64,000 bases of DNA from Macrostomum hystrix (Eukaryota > Platyhelminthes > Macrostomidae), in NCBI GenBank assembly GCA_950097015.1, contig CATNEN010000034.1:448501-512500 (forward strand), read 5' to 3'. Both the position numbers and the translations under genes were made by a program. Positions 24,101 to 34,768 of the stretch are shown in pieces (positions within the stretch are counted from its first letter, which is position 1; each line of letters begins with the position of its first letter). The notes under the pieces were generated by a model. That model saw nothing but the letters and a program-made list of their open reading frames with translations. It was not told the origin of the DNA and did not search any database.

Positions 24101-24986
24101 GGATTGGGCATGAGGACGTTGAATTAGGGACTGGATTGAGCATGAGGACGTCGAATTAGGGACTGGATTGAGCATGAGGAAGTTGATTTGAAAAATGATT
24201 TGAAAAGTAAGGCCTCCCGGAGACCAATAGGACAAGCGTTGTCCTAACCTGCAAAGTGGTGGTGTTGCAGAGCCGCTGTAGCCGGCCTCTGTCGCAGGCC
24301 TCCAGGGTGATGTTGTAGCCGCGCAGTGTTTCGTAGTCTAAGCCGGGACCAACCCGGAGCTGCGGCTGGCCCGTGTCCGCCTGGTGCAGCTGGTCCACCG
24401 TCATTCTAGCCGGGACGCTCATGCTGACGATGCGGGTGACGGTGGCTCCGTTTTCGCCGGCGTCGCGGTCCAGAACAGCCGGCAGCTGCAGCATCTGCTC
24501 GTTGACATTCTCGCTGACTTCCAGGGGCGCATGCAGCTCGGCGAATGCCGGCGCGTTATCGTTCTTGTCCCTGATGACCAGCTCGAAGTGGACTAGGCGC
24601 ACGATGCTGGCGCTGTCGCGTTCGAAGTTCTCCATGCGCAGGCTGTAGAGCTTGCGGCACTCGGGCAGGTCGGGGCAGTGCATGTCAGGACTCTCCCTGT
24701 CGATGCGGCTGTTGAGCCGCAGTTTGCCATCCGGCTCCACCTTGACGAGCAACCTGGCGATCTCCCAGCCGGGCCCGAAGCCTTTCGGCTTGCTCAGTGT
24801 CAGCCGGTCTCCAACCGCTGGGTCTAGCTTCATGCAGTCCTTGTACAGGTTGGGGCCTTCCAGAACCGCGCCGGGCTCCACCTCCTCGTCTACGCTGAAC
24901 CTGCAGACGTCGCTAGCCGCGGCCGCGGCGGCGGCGGCACAGACGATCGACAGGAGAGCCGGCAGGAGCAGCGGGTGCAGCCGCAT
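9440..24986 (-). CDS. Seven-repeat protocadherin (delta-like), five coding exons
   Basis: Assembled minus-strand model: exons 24986-24249, 24035-22596, 21902-21219, 13753-13603 and 9903-9440, totalling 1158 codons plus stop. All junctions are GT-AG and phases agree (0, 0, 0, 1). Domains: signal peptide (1 to about 25); seven cadherin repeats with calcium-linker motifs DKNDNAP, DVNDNWP, DVNDHSP, DVNEHWP, DVNDNPP and DLNDNPP; membrane span about 824-848; cytoplasmic tail about 310 residues with Gly/Ser-rich, DSGHGASEEE and poly-Gln segments. Protocadherins are calcium-dependent adhesion and recognition proteins at the cell surface, chiefly in nervous systems. Seven extracellular repeats match delta-1 protocadherins, but the RRVTF phosphatase-binding motif of that group is not seen in the tail. 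Introns 3 and 4 are 7.5 and 3.7 kb and full of minisatellites. Further tail exons in those introns cannot be excluded. Confidence 0.85.
10402..10427. repeat. (CTG)8 microsatellite
   Basis: About eight CTG triplets inside protocadherin intron 4. The flanking sequence gives only a short frame with poly-Gln on the minus strand, with no sign of an exon. Confidence 0.9.
10745..11000. repeat. 16-17-bp purine-rich minisatellite (GAGATGAGACAGGGGG)
   Basis: About 16 irregular copies of GGGAGATGAGACAGGGG. The unit is closely related to the array at 20041-20470 and, reverse-complemented, to 35655-35756. Confidence 0.9.
11020..11345. repeat. 31-bp minisatellite
   Basis: About ten copies of a 31-bp unit containing GATGAGATAGTAGACAAAGA and GACTAGGGA. 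It directly follows the GAGATGAGACA array and shares GATGAGA with it, so it probably arose from a longer variant of that unit. Confidence 0.9.
11933..12296. repeat. 19-bp minisatellite
   Basis: About 19 copies of GTAGAGTGACAGTTGGGGA, with minor variants (GTTACAGTTAGGGA) in the middle. Confidence 0.95.
12725..13529. repeat. 17-bp minisatellite with repeated G-runs on the minus strand
   Basis: About 47 copies of CCATACCATCCCTCTCC; the main variant swaps CCCC for CCCAA. On the minus (protocadherin sense) strand it reads GGGG-AGA-GGG-ATGGTAT repeatedly. As 17 is not a multiple of three but no unit has a stop, all three minus frames are open with the same 17-residue repeat. It lies 74 bases inside the intron from the exon 4 donor. 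Confidence 0.96.
13603..13753 (-). CDS. Protocadherin exon 4 (cytoplasmic segment)
   Basis: A 151-nt exon. A strong pyrimidine tract and CAG precede 13753, and donor G|GTGAGT follows at 13602. It encodes 50 residues, including PYNGCQFQQQLNYSMMPHHP and ASADSGHGASEEEIHSDQQR. The acidic DSG-x-G-x-S-E-E cluster resembles the DSGRG-type motif of delta-protocadherin tails (from memory). The frame joins exon 5 in phase 1. Confidence 0.75.
14845..15196. repeat. (CTCACT)n hexanucleotide array
   Basis: About 58 copies of CTCACT, with CTCACC, CTCACG and TTCACT variants in patches. Open in four frames, all low complexity. Confidence 0.96.
15884..16858. repeat. 13-bp purine-rich minisatellite (GAGATGGGAGATT)
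   Basis: About 75 copies of GAGATGGGAGATT. The variant AAAATGGGAGATT is interspersed in the first 300 bases. The region 16290-16420 is degenerate and the rest is homogeneous. Confidence 0.96.
17318..17650. repeat. 24-bp minisatellite related to the 13-bp array
   Basis: About 13 copies of a 24-bp unit made of GATGATGGGAGATGGGATAT plus GGGA. It shares GATGGGAGAT with the neighbouring 15884-16858 array. Confidence 0.93.
18476..18790. repeat. 23-bp pyrimidine-rich minisatellite
   Basis: About 14 copies of a 23-bp unit containing TTCTCACCCTCTCCTTCCTC. Later copies have CTCCTCGCTCTCG in place of CTCCTTCCTCTCG. Confidence 0.93.
20041..20470. repeat. 17-bp purine-rich minisatellite (GAGAGATGAGACACGGG)
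   Basis: About 25 copies of GAGAGATGAGACACGGG or GAGAGATGAGACGCGGG. Two copies of an interruption (GATGGCACAATGTTGAGATG) lie about 115 bases apart, indicating duplication of a larger block. Same family as 10745-11000. Confidence 0.93.
21219..21902 (-). CDS. Protocadherin exon 3 (last cadherin repeat, membrane span, proximal tail)
   Basis: The acceptor CTGCAG ends at 21903. The exon starts in phase 0 with IEVTDADDC, completing the 'VGANVAQ-IEVTDADD' cadherin strand begun in exon 2. It then carries the last cadherin repeat (FDIDASNGQLRV, LSLAVSDSGAPRPHTAWLNF), a membrane span WTVLLVIVVASSFITVVLVV and AIVLL, and a basic Gly/Ser-rich tail. The donor is uncertain: GAG|GTTCGT at 21218 keeps phase with exon 4, while the better-looking TTC|GTGAGC three to four bases on does not. 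Unspliced, the frame would end at 21153. Confidence 0.85.
21903..22595 (-). other. Protocadherin intron 2
   Basis: A 693-bp intron with CAG|GTCTGC donor and CTGCAG acceptor. It contains a short CTAT run near 21985 and no array; no other feature seen. Confidence 0.75.
22596..24035 (-). CDS. Protocadherin exon 2 (cadherin repeats 3-6)
   Basis: A 1440-nt exon, phase 0 at both ends (acceptor GCCGCAG before 24035, donor CAG|GTCTGC at 22595). It encodes 480 residues starting VRVLDVNDNWPKFSQ. Cadherin signatures appear in order: DADAGAYGRLAFSI, DVNDHSP, DREAQAQDSLT, DVNEHWP, ATDADATANITYRL, DVNDNPP, LDREAAPEHLLMV, DLNDNPP. The conserved acidic and Asn residues that bind calcium between repeats are mostly kept; linkers after repeats 3 and 4 have His for the second Asn or Pro-flanking residue, as in some divergent repeats. 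Confidence 0.92.
24036..24248 (-). other. Protocadherin intron 1, with a 32-bp repeat
   Basis: A 213-bp intron (donor CAG|GTTAGG, acceptor GCCGCAG). About half of it is three copies of a 32-bp unit (24086-24183) containing ATTAGGGACTGGATTGAGCA and TGAGGACGT. Confidence 0.85.
24249..24986 (-). CDS. Protocadherin exon 1 (signal peptide, cadherin repeats 1-2)
   Basis: The chosen ATG at 24986 gives MRLHPLLLPALLSIVCAAAA, a good signal peptide, followed by DVCRFSVDEEVEPGAVL, typical of a protocadherin first repeat. The repeat continues to IDRESPDMHCPDLPECRKL and the linker RDKNDNAPAF. Repeat 2 follows (SENVNEQMLQLPAVLDRDAG, DYETLRGYNITLEACDRG) and the exon ends in NTTTLQ at donor GTTAGG. The frame is open further upstream to 25073, but that would put 29 residues in front of the signal peptide. 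Confidence 0.88.
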
Positions 24987-24993
24987 GTCCGGC

Positions 24994-25052
24994 CTGTGCG
25001 AGGGGAGCAATTGAAATATTCTGTGTCCCATTGAAACTTGCTTCAGCCTTAC
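24994..25052 (-). other. Candidate 59-bp intron in the protocadherin 5'UTR
   Basis: On the minus strand CACAG|GTAAGG at 25052 and TCGCACAG at 24994 bracket 59 bases with a pyrimidine-rich end, leaving the ATG seven bases into the next exon. Both sites fit consensus; the small size is unusual but possible. Confidence 0.4.
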
Positions 25053-25059
25053 CTGTGAC

Positions 25060-28050
25060 ACGGGTACCGGCATCAGCTGGGGTAGAAAACTGCACGCAGC
25101 CTTTGCCCAATCGGGCTAGGTGTCATTCTTCTTCTACTGTCTATGAGCGAAAGCTCCCAGTGCAAACTTATCTGTGGAATAATTGGCTGTGCTTTGTGGA
25201 AGACAGTGGGCCAGCAGAGGCCTCACTATTAGCGTCCAGCTTATCAATACCTCAAAACAGGTGATTTAATGACTTTTTCTTGGGATTTCGGTGGCCGGAA
25301 AGTCCAGGTGGGAATCTTCGACACCAATGAACTCGCTTCACGCAGCTCCTCCCACCGGTTTCGCATGCCCGGCAGTCACTGTAATTTCGCATTCCACAGG
25401 CACGCCTGGGACCCTACGTGAGGTCCGTGGGTGGTCCCCAGATTCACTGAGGTGGACTGGGGGATATTTTCCCGGGAAAACGCTCCCTCATTAACGTTTC
25501 GTACTGCGCCACGTTTTCTTGTTCTGTAACCCAGAAAACAATGAAATTTGTGCGCCGAAACAAAACCCCAGAGATTGCTTATTTGGGAAATATTTATTGA
25601 ATAAAATCACTGCAAGAAGTGAACCTGACAAAGCACCTCCCAACACAGGAAATTGCCGGGTTCCCTTCAATCGCTGGGGTCAAAAAAAGTAATCGAATGG
25701 GAAGCAAAAATTTATGAAGAACAATGACTAGCCTTGAACTTCAATAAATTATGAACAAAAACCGAAGGTAAATGGAATGAAAAGTTTAGCTAGTAACACA
25801 CTTTCTTCTGCTTTCAATTTCATCCTTATGATTTGCTATTTCTCTCCTATCGCAGCCTTTCTTTCAGTCTGAATGGTACTTGAAGGAGGTCAAGCAGTGC
25901 TTGGTGCAGGTAGTGGTCAGTACCATGGGCCGAATTCGATAGAACTTTAAGACCTTAATTGACCCTAGTTAACAACTCATTGCGTGGGGATATTACTAAA
26001 GGATGAAGTGGCCACGATTTTCCTCACAGTGTGACACTGTGACCCACAGCTATACAGCAGTGATCAGAACTGACAGAATGGGACAGATGAATCAGCACAA
26101 AAGCGATCGCAGATCGATAGTCTGATTGATCTGATCGATAGGTTAAGGCAAAAATCCGATGGCTTTGTCACATTAGTAACATCAGTGGCGCAAGCTAAAC
26201 TGAATCCAACAATATTCAACATCGGGGGGTCATGGAAAAAGTGTCAGATTTTGTTCGACTGTAGTCACACACGCGCGCGCGCGAAAAGTGTTTGACTAAC
26301 CCGCGGCAGCTGCTTGTCGGCCCCAGCGGCTCCCCACTTGTGCGTCCATTTAGATAATGAAGCTGTGTCAGCGGCTGCTCCACTTTCGCTGATCCCAGCT
26401 TTGTTAGACATTTCAATTCCGGTAAAAAACTACCCGCCTAGAATCCTCCCTCATCAGCCAGAATAGATTGTCAATCTAGTCGACTGTGCCGGGGCTTTTC
26501 TAATCGGAGCAAGATGAGGCGAAAAGGATTCAGCAGCAACTGTTACTGTCTCCGCTGGCTCCCCGTTGTGAGTCCACAAAGAATCCAAAGGATGCAGCTA
26601 TGCAGCGGCAATCTTTTCGAAACAGTTGCCAGATGTGGCCATAGACAACTAATCGGCTGCACATTCCAACCCGGTGAAAGAAGAAGACAAGGGAAGACAA
26701 GAATTGAAAGCAAAGAACAGCAAAAATTACCGTACCCACCGCATGCTTCTAATTTCAATCGGCCCTACAAAATCTCTCTATATACAATAATTCATTCAAA
26801 ATAAAGTTTACATTTGGTAGTTTCTACTGTTCCAGTGTCATTCGCATACATTATTTGCACTTCAAGGCTAGAATGATATTGAATGTACAAGACAACAGCA
26901 CACACTTGGGAACTGTGACAATGACTGTGGCAAGCACAGTTGATGCAAAATAACAAAATATTAACAGATAGGCAGCCCCCCCCCGCTTCCTGACCCCGGC
27001 TGGCGGTGTGTTTCTTAGAATCCGCTGCCGTCTTGCTGAAGGAGAGGCCGTGGACAGCCACTCAGTAGGAGTGATTGATCAAGGAAGCTACCCGGTTCCA
27101 TAACCGATTGGGCTGCAGAAGTGAAGAGATTGTGGGGAGGACAAGCTAAATGCTTCAGGGCTGGACTAAATCAGGTCGGCAAGTAACGAGGAGGATTCCT
27201 AGCAGTCGGATGAAAGGAAGGTCATTCTTCACCTGGTATCGGCACAATGGGTTAAGCAGTATGTCAATTGCAGGCCTTCATCATATCATTTCTTTCCATT
27301 CTATGACTGCCTGTGCAATGCTTGGCAACAAACTTCTTAATCCATTCTAAATTAAGATTATGAGTTCAGGATTTATGACTACGCCAAGAAGTTGCCTGGA
27401 AAGAAAAGGAAAGAAGAAATGCAGAATGGGTTGCATAATATATAATCAATAATTTGTGTGGATCTATTGATTACCGGTCTAGCGGTGCGAATTACTGTAC
27501 ACCAGATGATCAATTGATCTAGTGATGGTGTCTGCAGTGTTTGTCTTGCCTGATAGTTTGAGATACTGCAGTCCTACCCCCTAGTCTGGTTTGTCAGTGG
27601 ATTATGAAGCATAGTTACCATTATCATGATAGTGACTCGGTTACCAGCGCTAAGCAACAACATCCCATAGTTAGCAGCATTACACTGGATTAATGAAATA
27701 CACAGTGAAACACATTGCCACTCGTGTGCATAACGCTGTTTTTACACTTTTCGAACACGGAGTGGACAAAAATTTGCACTTTCTTATGTCACCCAGTAGA
27801 ACACCCTCAGACAGCTGACGGGCCCGTTGAAACTGCTGGTGTCAACTCTCGGTTGCAAGTGCATAACTCTGAATGGATGGCTGGCATACAGCTAATATAT
27901 AGAGCCACTGACTAGTACAAGAACTGCATTAGTGCTTGCTGTTGCTGTCATCGGAGGGGAAATGTTGAAACTAACGGGCTTTTTAAAACAGCTCGGCTGG
28001 CTATGTTATACAATCTGGTAGGTAAGCTAGTGTTATGTAACAATATTTGC
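25060..28050. other. Intergenic DNA upstream of the protocadherin, no gene recognised
   Basis: About 3 kb. It should contain the protocadherin promoter, but no TATA box was identified with confidence. A short alternating (CG) run lies near 26270-26282. Short open frames here have no recognisable motif. Confidence 0.6.
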
Positions 28051-28053
28051 CAC

Positions 28054-28725
28054 AATTCAACCACTCGCTCAGTCTCTCATTCAGCCACTCGCTCAGTCTC
28101 TCATTCAGTCACTGGCTCAGTCTCTCATTCAGCCACTCGCTCAGTCTCTCATTCAGTCACTCGCTCAGTCTCTCATTCAGCCACTCGCTCAGTCTCTCAT
28201 TCAGTCACTCGCTCAGTCTCTCATTCAGTCACTCGCTCAGTCTCTCATTCAACCACTCGCTCAGTCTCTCATTCAGTCACTGGCTCAGTCTCTCATTCAG
28301 CCACTGGCTCAGTCTCTCATTCAGCCACTCGCTCAGTCTCTCATTCAACCACTCGCTCAGCCTCTCATTCAACCACTCGCTCAGTCTCTCATTCAGTCAC
28401 TGGCTCAGTCTCTCATTCAGCCACTCGCTCAGTCTCTCATTCAGCCACTCGCTCAGCCACTAACCCGCTCAGCCACTCACTCGGTCACTCGCTCAACCAC
28501 TCACTCGCTCAGCCACTCACTCGATCAGCCACTCACTCGCTCAGCCACTCACTCGCTCAGCCACTCACTCGGCCACTCACTCGCTCAGCCACTCACTCGC
28601 TCAGCCACTCACTCGGCCACTCACTCGGCCACTCACTCGCTCAGCCACTCACTCGGCCACTCACTCGCTCAGCCACTCACTCGCTCAGCCACTCACTCGG
28701 CCACTCACTCGCTCAGCCACTGCCC
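28054..28725. repeat. Two-part minisatellite: 24-bp then 8/16-bp units
   Basis: From 28054 to about 28460 there are some 17 copies of a 24-bp unit (CACTCGCTCAGTCTCTCATT plus CAGC). It then passes into shorter CACTCACTCGCTCAGC and CACTCACTCGGC units to 28725. The shorter unit looks like a collapsed form of the longer one. Open frames here (SHSATRSV repeat) are incidental. Confidence 0.94.
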
Positions 28726-29329
28726 AGTACTAGTCTGCTCTTAAAAGTGCATGATCCAAACTTCTCCGCGACTGCAGTGGAGCAGATGAAAGCAGGCATA
28801 GTTCAAGCGCTCAGAGTCATCGACCCGACCTTCTTGAGTTGCAGTCGATCTCCTTAACACTGAGGCGAGCGCAGTGTGGACCAGCTGGCCTGTTTTCATC
28901 CAGTTTCTAAGAAAACAACTATTTTTTCGGCCCGCAGAGTTCGCCGACACGCCGCGAAATCAAACCCGGATTGGGGGGGCGAATGGGAACAGATGATTGA
29001 TCATCGGGATCTCACCAGAACAGAAAATTGCACCGGCCAAGGCCCTGCAGCAATAGCTTCCTATTTCTGCATTCCTCATTTTGAGCAAGTTTTCTCCTTC
29101 TGCCTTTGTTCGTGCTGAGCCGTGCTACCCGAGTTAATCTGAGCAGTCCTGGCTATTTCGTCACTCCGGAATGCTACTCGGGATCTTTCTAAACATCTCG
29201 CCTAGATTTGCTGTAATCTGTTTTCATCAGAGCATCGCATTTTCTGCAGCAGCACACATCTTTCAAGCGATGAGAAATTTGCCGAACCGCTTTCTGACCC
29301 TGCATCTCTACCTACATCTCATCTCTAAC
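28726..29329. other. Spacer, no feature seen
   Basis: Unassigned DNA between two arrays. The short frames on both strands show no domain. Confidence 0.55.
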
Positions 29330-30548
29330 CTAACGTCTCTCGCCTAGATCTTTAACCTACGACTCTCCCTACACCTCTAACCTACGAGTACAACTCTCCC
29401 TACATCTCTATCCTACAACTCTCCCTACATCCCCAAACTACAACACTCCCTACATCTCTAACCTAGAACTCTCCCTACATCTCTAACCTACAACTCTCCC
29501 TACATCTCTAACCTACAACTCTCCCTACATCTCAAACCTACAACTCTCCCTACATCTCTAACCTACAACTCTCCCTACATCTCTAACCTACAACTCTCCC
29601 TACATCTCTAACCTACAACTCTCCCTACATCTCTAACCTACAACTCTCCCTACATCTCTAACCTACAACTCTCCCTACATCTCTAACCTACAACTCTCCC
29701 TACATCTCTAACCTACAACTCTCCATACATCTCAAACCTACAACTCTCCCTACATCTCTAACCTACAACTCTCCCTACATCTCTAACCTACAACTCTCCA
29801 TACATCTCAAACCTACAACTCTCCCTACATCTCTAACCTACAACTCTCCCTACATCTCTAACCTACAACTCTCCCTACATCTCAAACCTACAACTCTCCC
29901 TACATCTCTAACCTACAACTCTCCATACATCTCAAACCTACAACTCTCCCTACATCCCTAACCTACAACTCTCCCTACATCTCTAACCTACAACTCTCCC
30001 TACATCTCTAACCTACAACTCTCCCTACATCTCTAACCTACAACTCTCCCTACATCTCTAACCTACAACTCTCCCTACATCTCTAACCTACAACTCTCCA
30101 TACATCTCAAACCTACAACTCTCCATACATCTCTAACCTACAACTCTCCCTACATCTCTAACCTACAACTCTCCCTACATCTCTAACCTACAACTCTCCA
30201 TACATCTCAAACCTACAACTCTCCCTACATCTCTAACCTACAACTCTCCCTACATCTCTAACCTACAACTCTCCCTACATCTCAAACCTACAACTCTCCC
30301 TACATCTCTAACCTACAACTCTCCCTACATCTCTAACCTACAACTCTCCATACATCTCAAACCTACAACTCTCCCTACATCCCTAACCTACAACTCTCCC
30401 TACATCTCTAACCTACAACTCTCCCTACATCTCTAACCTACAACTCTCCCTACATCTCAAACCTACAACTCTCCCTACATCTCTAACCTACAACTCTCCC
30501 TACATCTCTAACCTACAACTCTCCCTACATCTCTAACCTACAACTCTA
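29330..30548. repeat. 25-bp minisatellite
   Basis: About 48 copies of a 25-bp unit (CTACATCTCTAACCTACAAC plus TCTCC). Variants CATACATCTCAAACC recur at regular multi-unit spacing, indicating higher-order duplication. Unit length is nearly constant. Confidence 0.96.
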
Positions 30549-33500
30549 CGAGTACATATATTCCAATGCTAAGTGTGCAGCCGTACTCAGCAGTTTTTTG
30601 CTAAAAACTGGCGCAACAGGTACTCACAATTTTTACAACTATAGCACGCAGAAGCGAACTGACTGACTGACAGAAATAAAATAATAAAATCTTAATTATT
30701 GGCGCCAAGCAATAATTGCTGGCTCTGCTTTGACTTGCTTCAAGTGATGTAGGGAAAAAACTGATTGAAAGTCTTAGGGGCTGAGAGGGGTGCAGCAGCA
30801 GCGACCTAGTTTAGACGCCTTGAGTCCTTGATCTGGGCCAGCTATTAGAAACGCAACCGTACCCTTAGTCAAGTCAGAGTAATTCAATGCAATTCATCAG
30901 CCAGACCGCTTTCAACTATTTGCACCTCTTCATTTCTTCTCCTTCCAGTGGAGCTATTCATTTCTAAGAATGTTGATACATTCTAGCCTTGGAATTTGCC
31001 TAGATCTGTGCAATAATTAACTGGACCATTGTCCAACAGAATTTTATTCCCTAACACCCTCGAGGCATTGTTCAATATGATTATTTCTCTGTACCTGTAG
31101 CTGTGCAGTCTGCAATGCTGATTTCTCATTGTCTCATTCAAAATAGTCCGGTCTTGTTGCCGAGGGCTTCACAATTAGCTATCTTCACTGTGTTACTAGC
31201 AGTGCTAATTACACTACACCTCAATGGCTATAGTGGTGTAATCTGTGTTCTCAGAGCACATTTTGATATCAGGCAGTTTTCTCCATTTCATTTCTTCCGT
31301 TGCCACGCAGTTGAGTTGCTAATATGGACAAACTAATGGCCAGGAAATCTCAGCCGTGACTGGCAGGTCAGTTCTTAAACATAGCGTGCAAAACTTGCAT
31401 TTCCTGGCATGCAGCTAATAGCAGCTCTGATCCAACCTTTACCTTATCCCGCATAGGTGGGGATCATGCTATACTCAAAATTAACAACATTTTGCGAACC
31501 CCTGCAGTGTGTGAGCCGAATCATTCTTATGACGCGGTCTTATTATGCGTCCGCACGGAAATCCCATCTCACTCCCTCCTGTCTTCCCGTCGCCCCATTT
31601 TCCTCACTAATTCTCTATGGCCATGTTTGCCCACGAGGTGGCCGCCGTCTGTTTTTCAGCAAGTTTTTCCCGCAAGCAAGCAAGCAGGCAGGCAAGCAAG
31701 TTCTTTGAGAAAGTGCCGCTGTGTGTCTGTGGGGTGGGGGAAGGGAGGGCTAGAGGATTCAAAAACACTTCTCACGAGTGAGTATGTGTGCTCACTCAGC
31801 AAAGCGCGTTGGAAGCATTTGAAATGAAATTTAACGAATTAATTGATCGGCGGTGACGAAAAGGCTTTGAGCTGAAAATGCGGCTGGAAATTAGAGAACT
31901 CAGAGACAAGCTTCATTTCTAAGAAACAACGGACCTCAGCAAAGAACTTTTTAATTTTTTATTTAAAGCATGACTAACCGCTTGGTGTAAAAAATGGTTC
32001 TCGGCCAACTTAATCGAGACAATATTTTAAATATTCTTCTTCTTAATCCGTCCGTGCTTGAGCTTGAGGGCATGTCAAACCCATGCCGAGTTGTCAGATC
32101 CGCTCTTCTCTCTCTCCCGAGATGATTGCGTCAGATCCCAAAATAGGCCGCATTGTTGAGCTCAGAATCCAATGAGTTCCCCCCATTCCCCTAGAAGAGA
32201 TTGTAGACAAACAAAAACTTTGAAGCCCCCATCTGAGTCAGGCCCTCCGGGGGAAGCAAGTGAGATATCAGAAATGATTCCCAAACACCAGAGCTGACAG
32301 GCTGATAAAGCGCAAAGCCCTGTCTGTTGAGTCCTATTTTGCCCATTTCGAATAAACCGCGGCTCACATTATTATCCCTTCAAACCTTGATCCCCGGGGG
32401 CTCCCCAATCCCAAGTTATCCCCAGTTTTAGTTTTGATCCCAATCTTGTGGCAATCCCCGCCCATTACTTTTTTCCCACTTTTTCCCTCCTCGTCTTCAG
32501 GGCGGAGGGGTCTCGCACCTCGAGTTGACATTGCGGCGCAGATTTGATACGAAGCAAACAAGACAAGGGGAGAGAAAACGACGCTGAGAGGGGGGGCTTT
32601 GAGAAGCACAGCTCAGCTCCGCGGTGCGGACAGGAAAGATGACGAAGCGAGGCCGAGGGTTAGCGGCGGCAGATGAAGGAACTCTCGGATCCTGCTTAGC
32701 GAATTGCTGCGGGCGATTGCTTCACAGTTTCTTGGGGATCGTGACGTAACCAACGAAGACTCACCGCACCATCGCTCTCATTCTCATTCTTCCCAACTTC
32801 ATTTCTCCCCCTAGCCGTGCACCGCGATATCCCGTCACTCGGCTCTGATTTACCGAGCGTGCGGAAGAAGAGAGAGAGAGCGAGCGCCATTGTGGGGAAC
32901 GTCGTACCGATGATGCCTCGGTCCTCGCGGTCTCCAGTTGATCGCAGAGTTTGAGCACGCGTGCTCAAGGCGATACTTTCAGCTCCATTATTTGTGAATC
33001 AAGCTATGGGGGACTTTTTCTATCAAAGGGGGATGTTTCCGCTCGGCTGACTGACAGGGCTGCCTTGGTCAGCCAGTGGCATCTCTCTCTTGTCTCTCTG
33101 CTACCTCCCCTTGTTTCCGCCGTGTCCGTTCACACAAAGACCTGCAGCGGAACGAACAAAGACTGACAAGGCTTGCGCCTGAAAATGAAGCACCCATGCG
33201 CAAAGCGGGGTTTGATGCGGGCCAGTTCATTTTTTCTCAGAGAGAAGGGATTTCGGGGATTTAATCGAAATTTTATTTCTTCATTTGACGACGGAGAATC
33301 GCTTCCTCGATGGGATTATTATCCCCTTATTCGACATCCCCCAGCAGTGAGAGGCTGGGCGGGGCAAAGTAAGGATGGGGCAAGAAGGGGATAAGATTTC
33401 ATGCTGGGCCGGGTACCGCACCGACCACCCCAGGCCAAATCTCAGGACGATCTCGGCCTCATCACAGACTGAGCAGTTGCGAAATCCGGCATGGGCTCTA

Positions 33501-33858
33501 ACAGTCCCTTAGGGAGGCCGGGGGTGGGGCTGACAGTTACTTTGGCCAGCAGCGACAAACGGATCAGTTTTTGCATTATCTCCCCCCTCAGCGTCCAAAT
33601 GGCTTCAGAATTTGCTCTTATTTAAAATGAAGCAGATCGGATTGAGGCTTTTCCCCCGGTCCTCAGACACCGGATTGCTGACTGGATTAGCTGGCTTTGT
33701 TGACGGCTTAGATTGATTTCAACTACCCCTGCCGATGGGTTGTTATCTAACTGCCTCCTTGCATCGCCTCATCCACCACCTTCTGCTCCTGTGCCTGGCT
33801 CCTCAGCATTCTGAATCTCCTGCTACTATCTATCTTCTACACATATCCACCTCTTCAT
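30549..33858. other. 3.3 kb without a recognised gene
   Basis: Contains a small (CAAG)n run near 31674-31700 and a moderately GC-rich stretch around 32440-33190 with a CRE-like TGACGTAA near 32742, which could be a promoter or 5' exon. No frame has a recognisable domain. Confidence 0.5.
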
Positions 33859-33861
33859 CTA

Positions 33862-34768
33862 TCCGTCTCTCCCTCTCTCCCCCTCTCCCTCTCTCCCTCT
33901 CTCCGTCTCTCCCTCTCTCCGTCTCTCCATCTCTTCCTCTCTCTACCTCTCTCCCCCTCTCCCTCTCTCTGTCTCTCCCTCTTTCTGTCTCTTCGTCTCT
34001 CCCTCTCTCCCTCTCTCCCTCTCTCTGTCTCGCCATCTCTCCCTCTCTCCCTCCCTCTGTCTCTCTCTGTCTCTCCCTCTCTCCGTCTCTCCATCTCTTC
34101 CTCTCTCTGTCTCTCTCTGTCTCTCTCTGTCTCTCTCTCCCTCTCTCCCTCTCACCATCTCTCCCTCTCTCCCTCTCTCTGTCTCTCTCTGTCTCTCCCT
34201 CTCTCCCTCTCTTCCTCTTTCTGTCTCTCTCTGTCTCTCCATCTCTCCCTCTCTCCCTCTCTCCCTCTCTCTGTCTCTCTCTGTCTCTCTCTGTCTCTCC
34301 ATCTCTCCCTCTCTCCCTCTCTCTGTCTCTCTCTGTCTCTCCATCTCTCCCTCTCTCCCTCTCTCCCTCTCTCTGTCTCTCTCTGTCTCTCCATCTCTCC
34401 CTCTCTCCCTCTCACCATCTCTCCCTCTCTCCCTCTCTCCCTCTCTCTGTCTCTCTCTGTCTCTCCATCTCTCCCTCTCTCCCTCTCTCCATTTCTCCCT
34501 CTCTCCGTCTCTCCCTCTCTCCCTCTCTCCCTCTCTCCCTCTCTCCCTCTCTCCCTCTCACCATCTCTCCCTCTCTCCCTCTCTCTGTCTCTCTCTGTCT
34601 CTCCATCTCTCCCTCTCTCCCTCTCTCCATTTCTCCCTCTCTCCCTCTCTCCCTCTCTCCCTCTCTCCCTCTCACCATCTCTCCCTCTCTCCCTCTCTCC
34701 CTCTCTCTGTCTCTCTGTCGCTCCGTCTCTCCCTCTCTCCATTTCTCCCTCTTTCCCTCTCTCTTTAC
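33862..34768. repeat. 900-bp homopyrimidine array (CCCTCTCT / CTGTCTCT)
   Basis: Almost uninterrupted C/T sequence made of CTCTCCCT and CTCTCTGT octamers, with sporadic CCATCTCT and CACCATCT. All open frames ([16 protein letters not shown]) are low complexity. Confidence 0.96.

Noticed and set aside
32440-33200. Possible GC-rich 5' exon or promoter with a CRE-like site
   Set aside because: No frame with recognisable domain, and the transcription start cannot be judged from sequence; mentioned only within the spacer entry.
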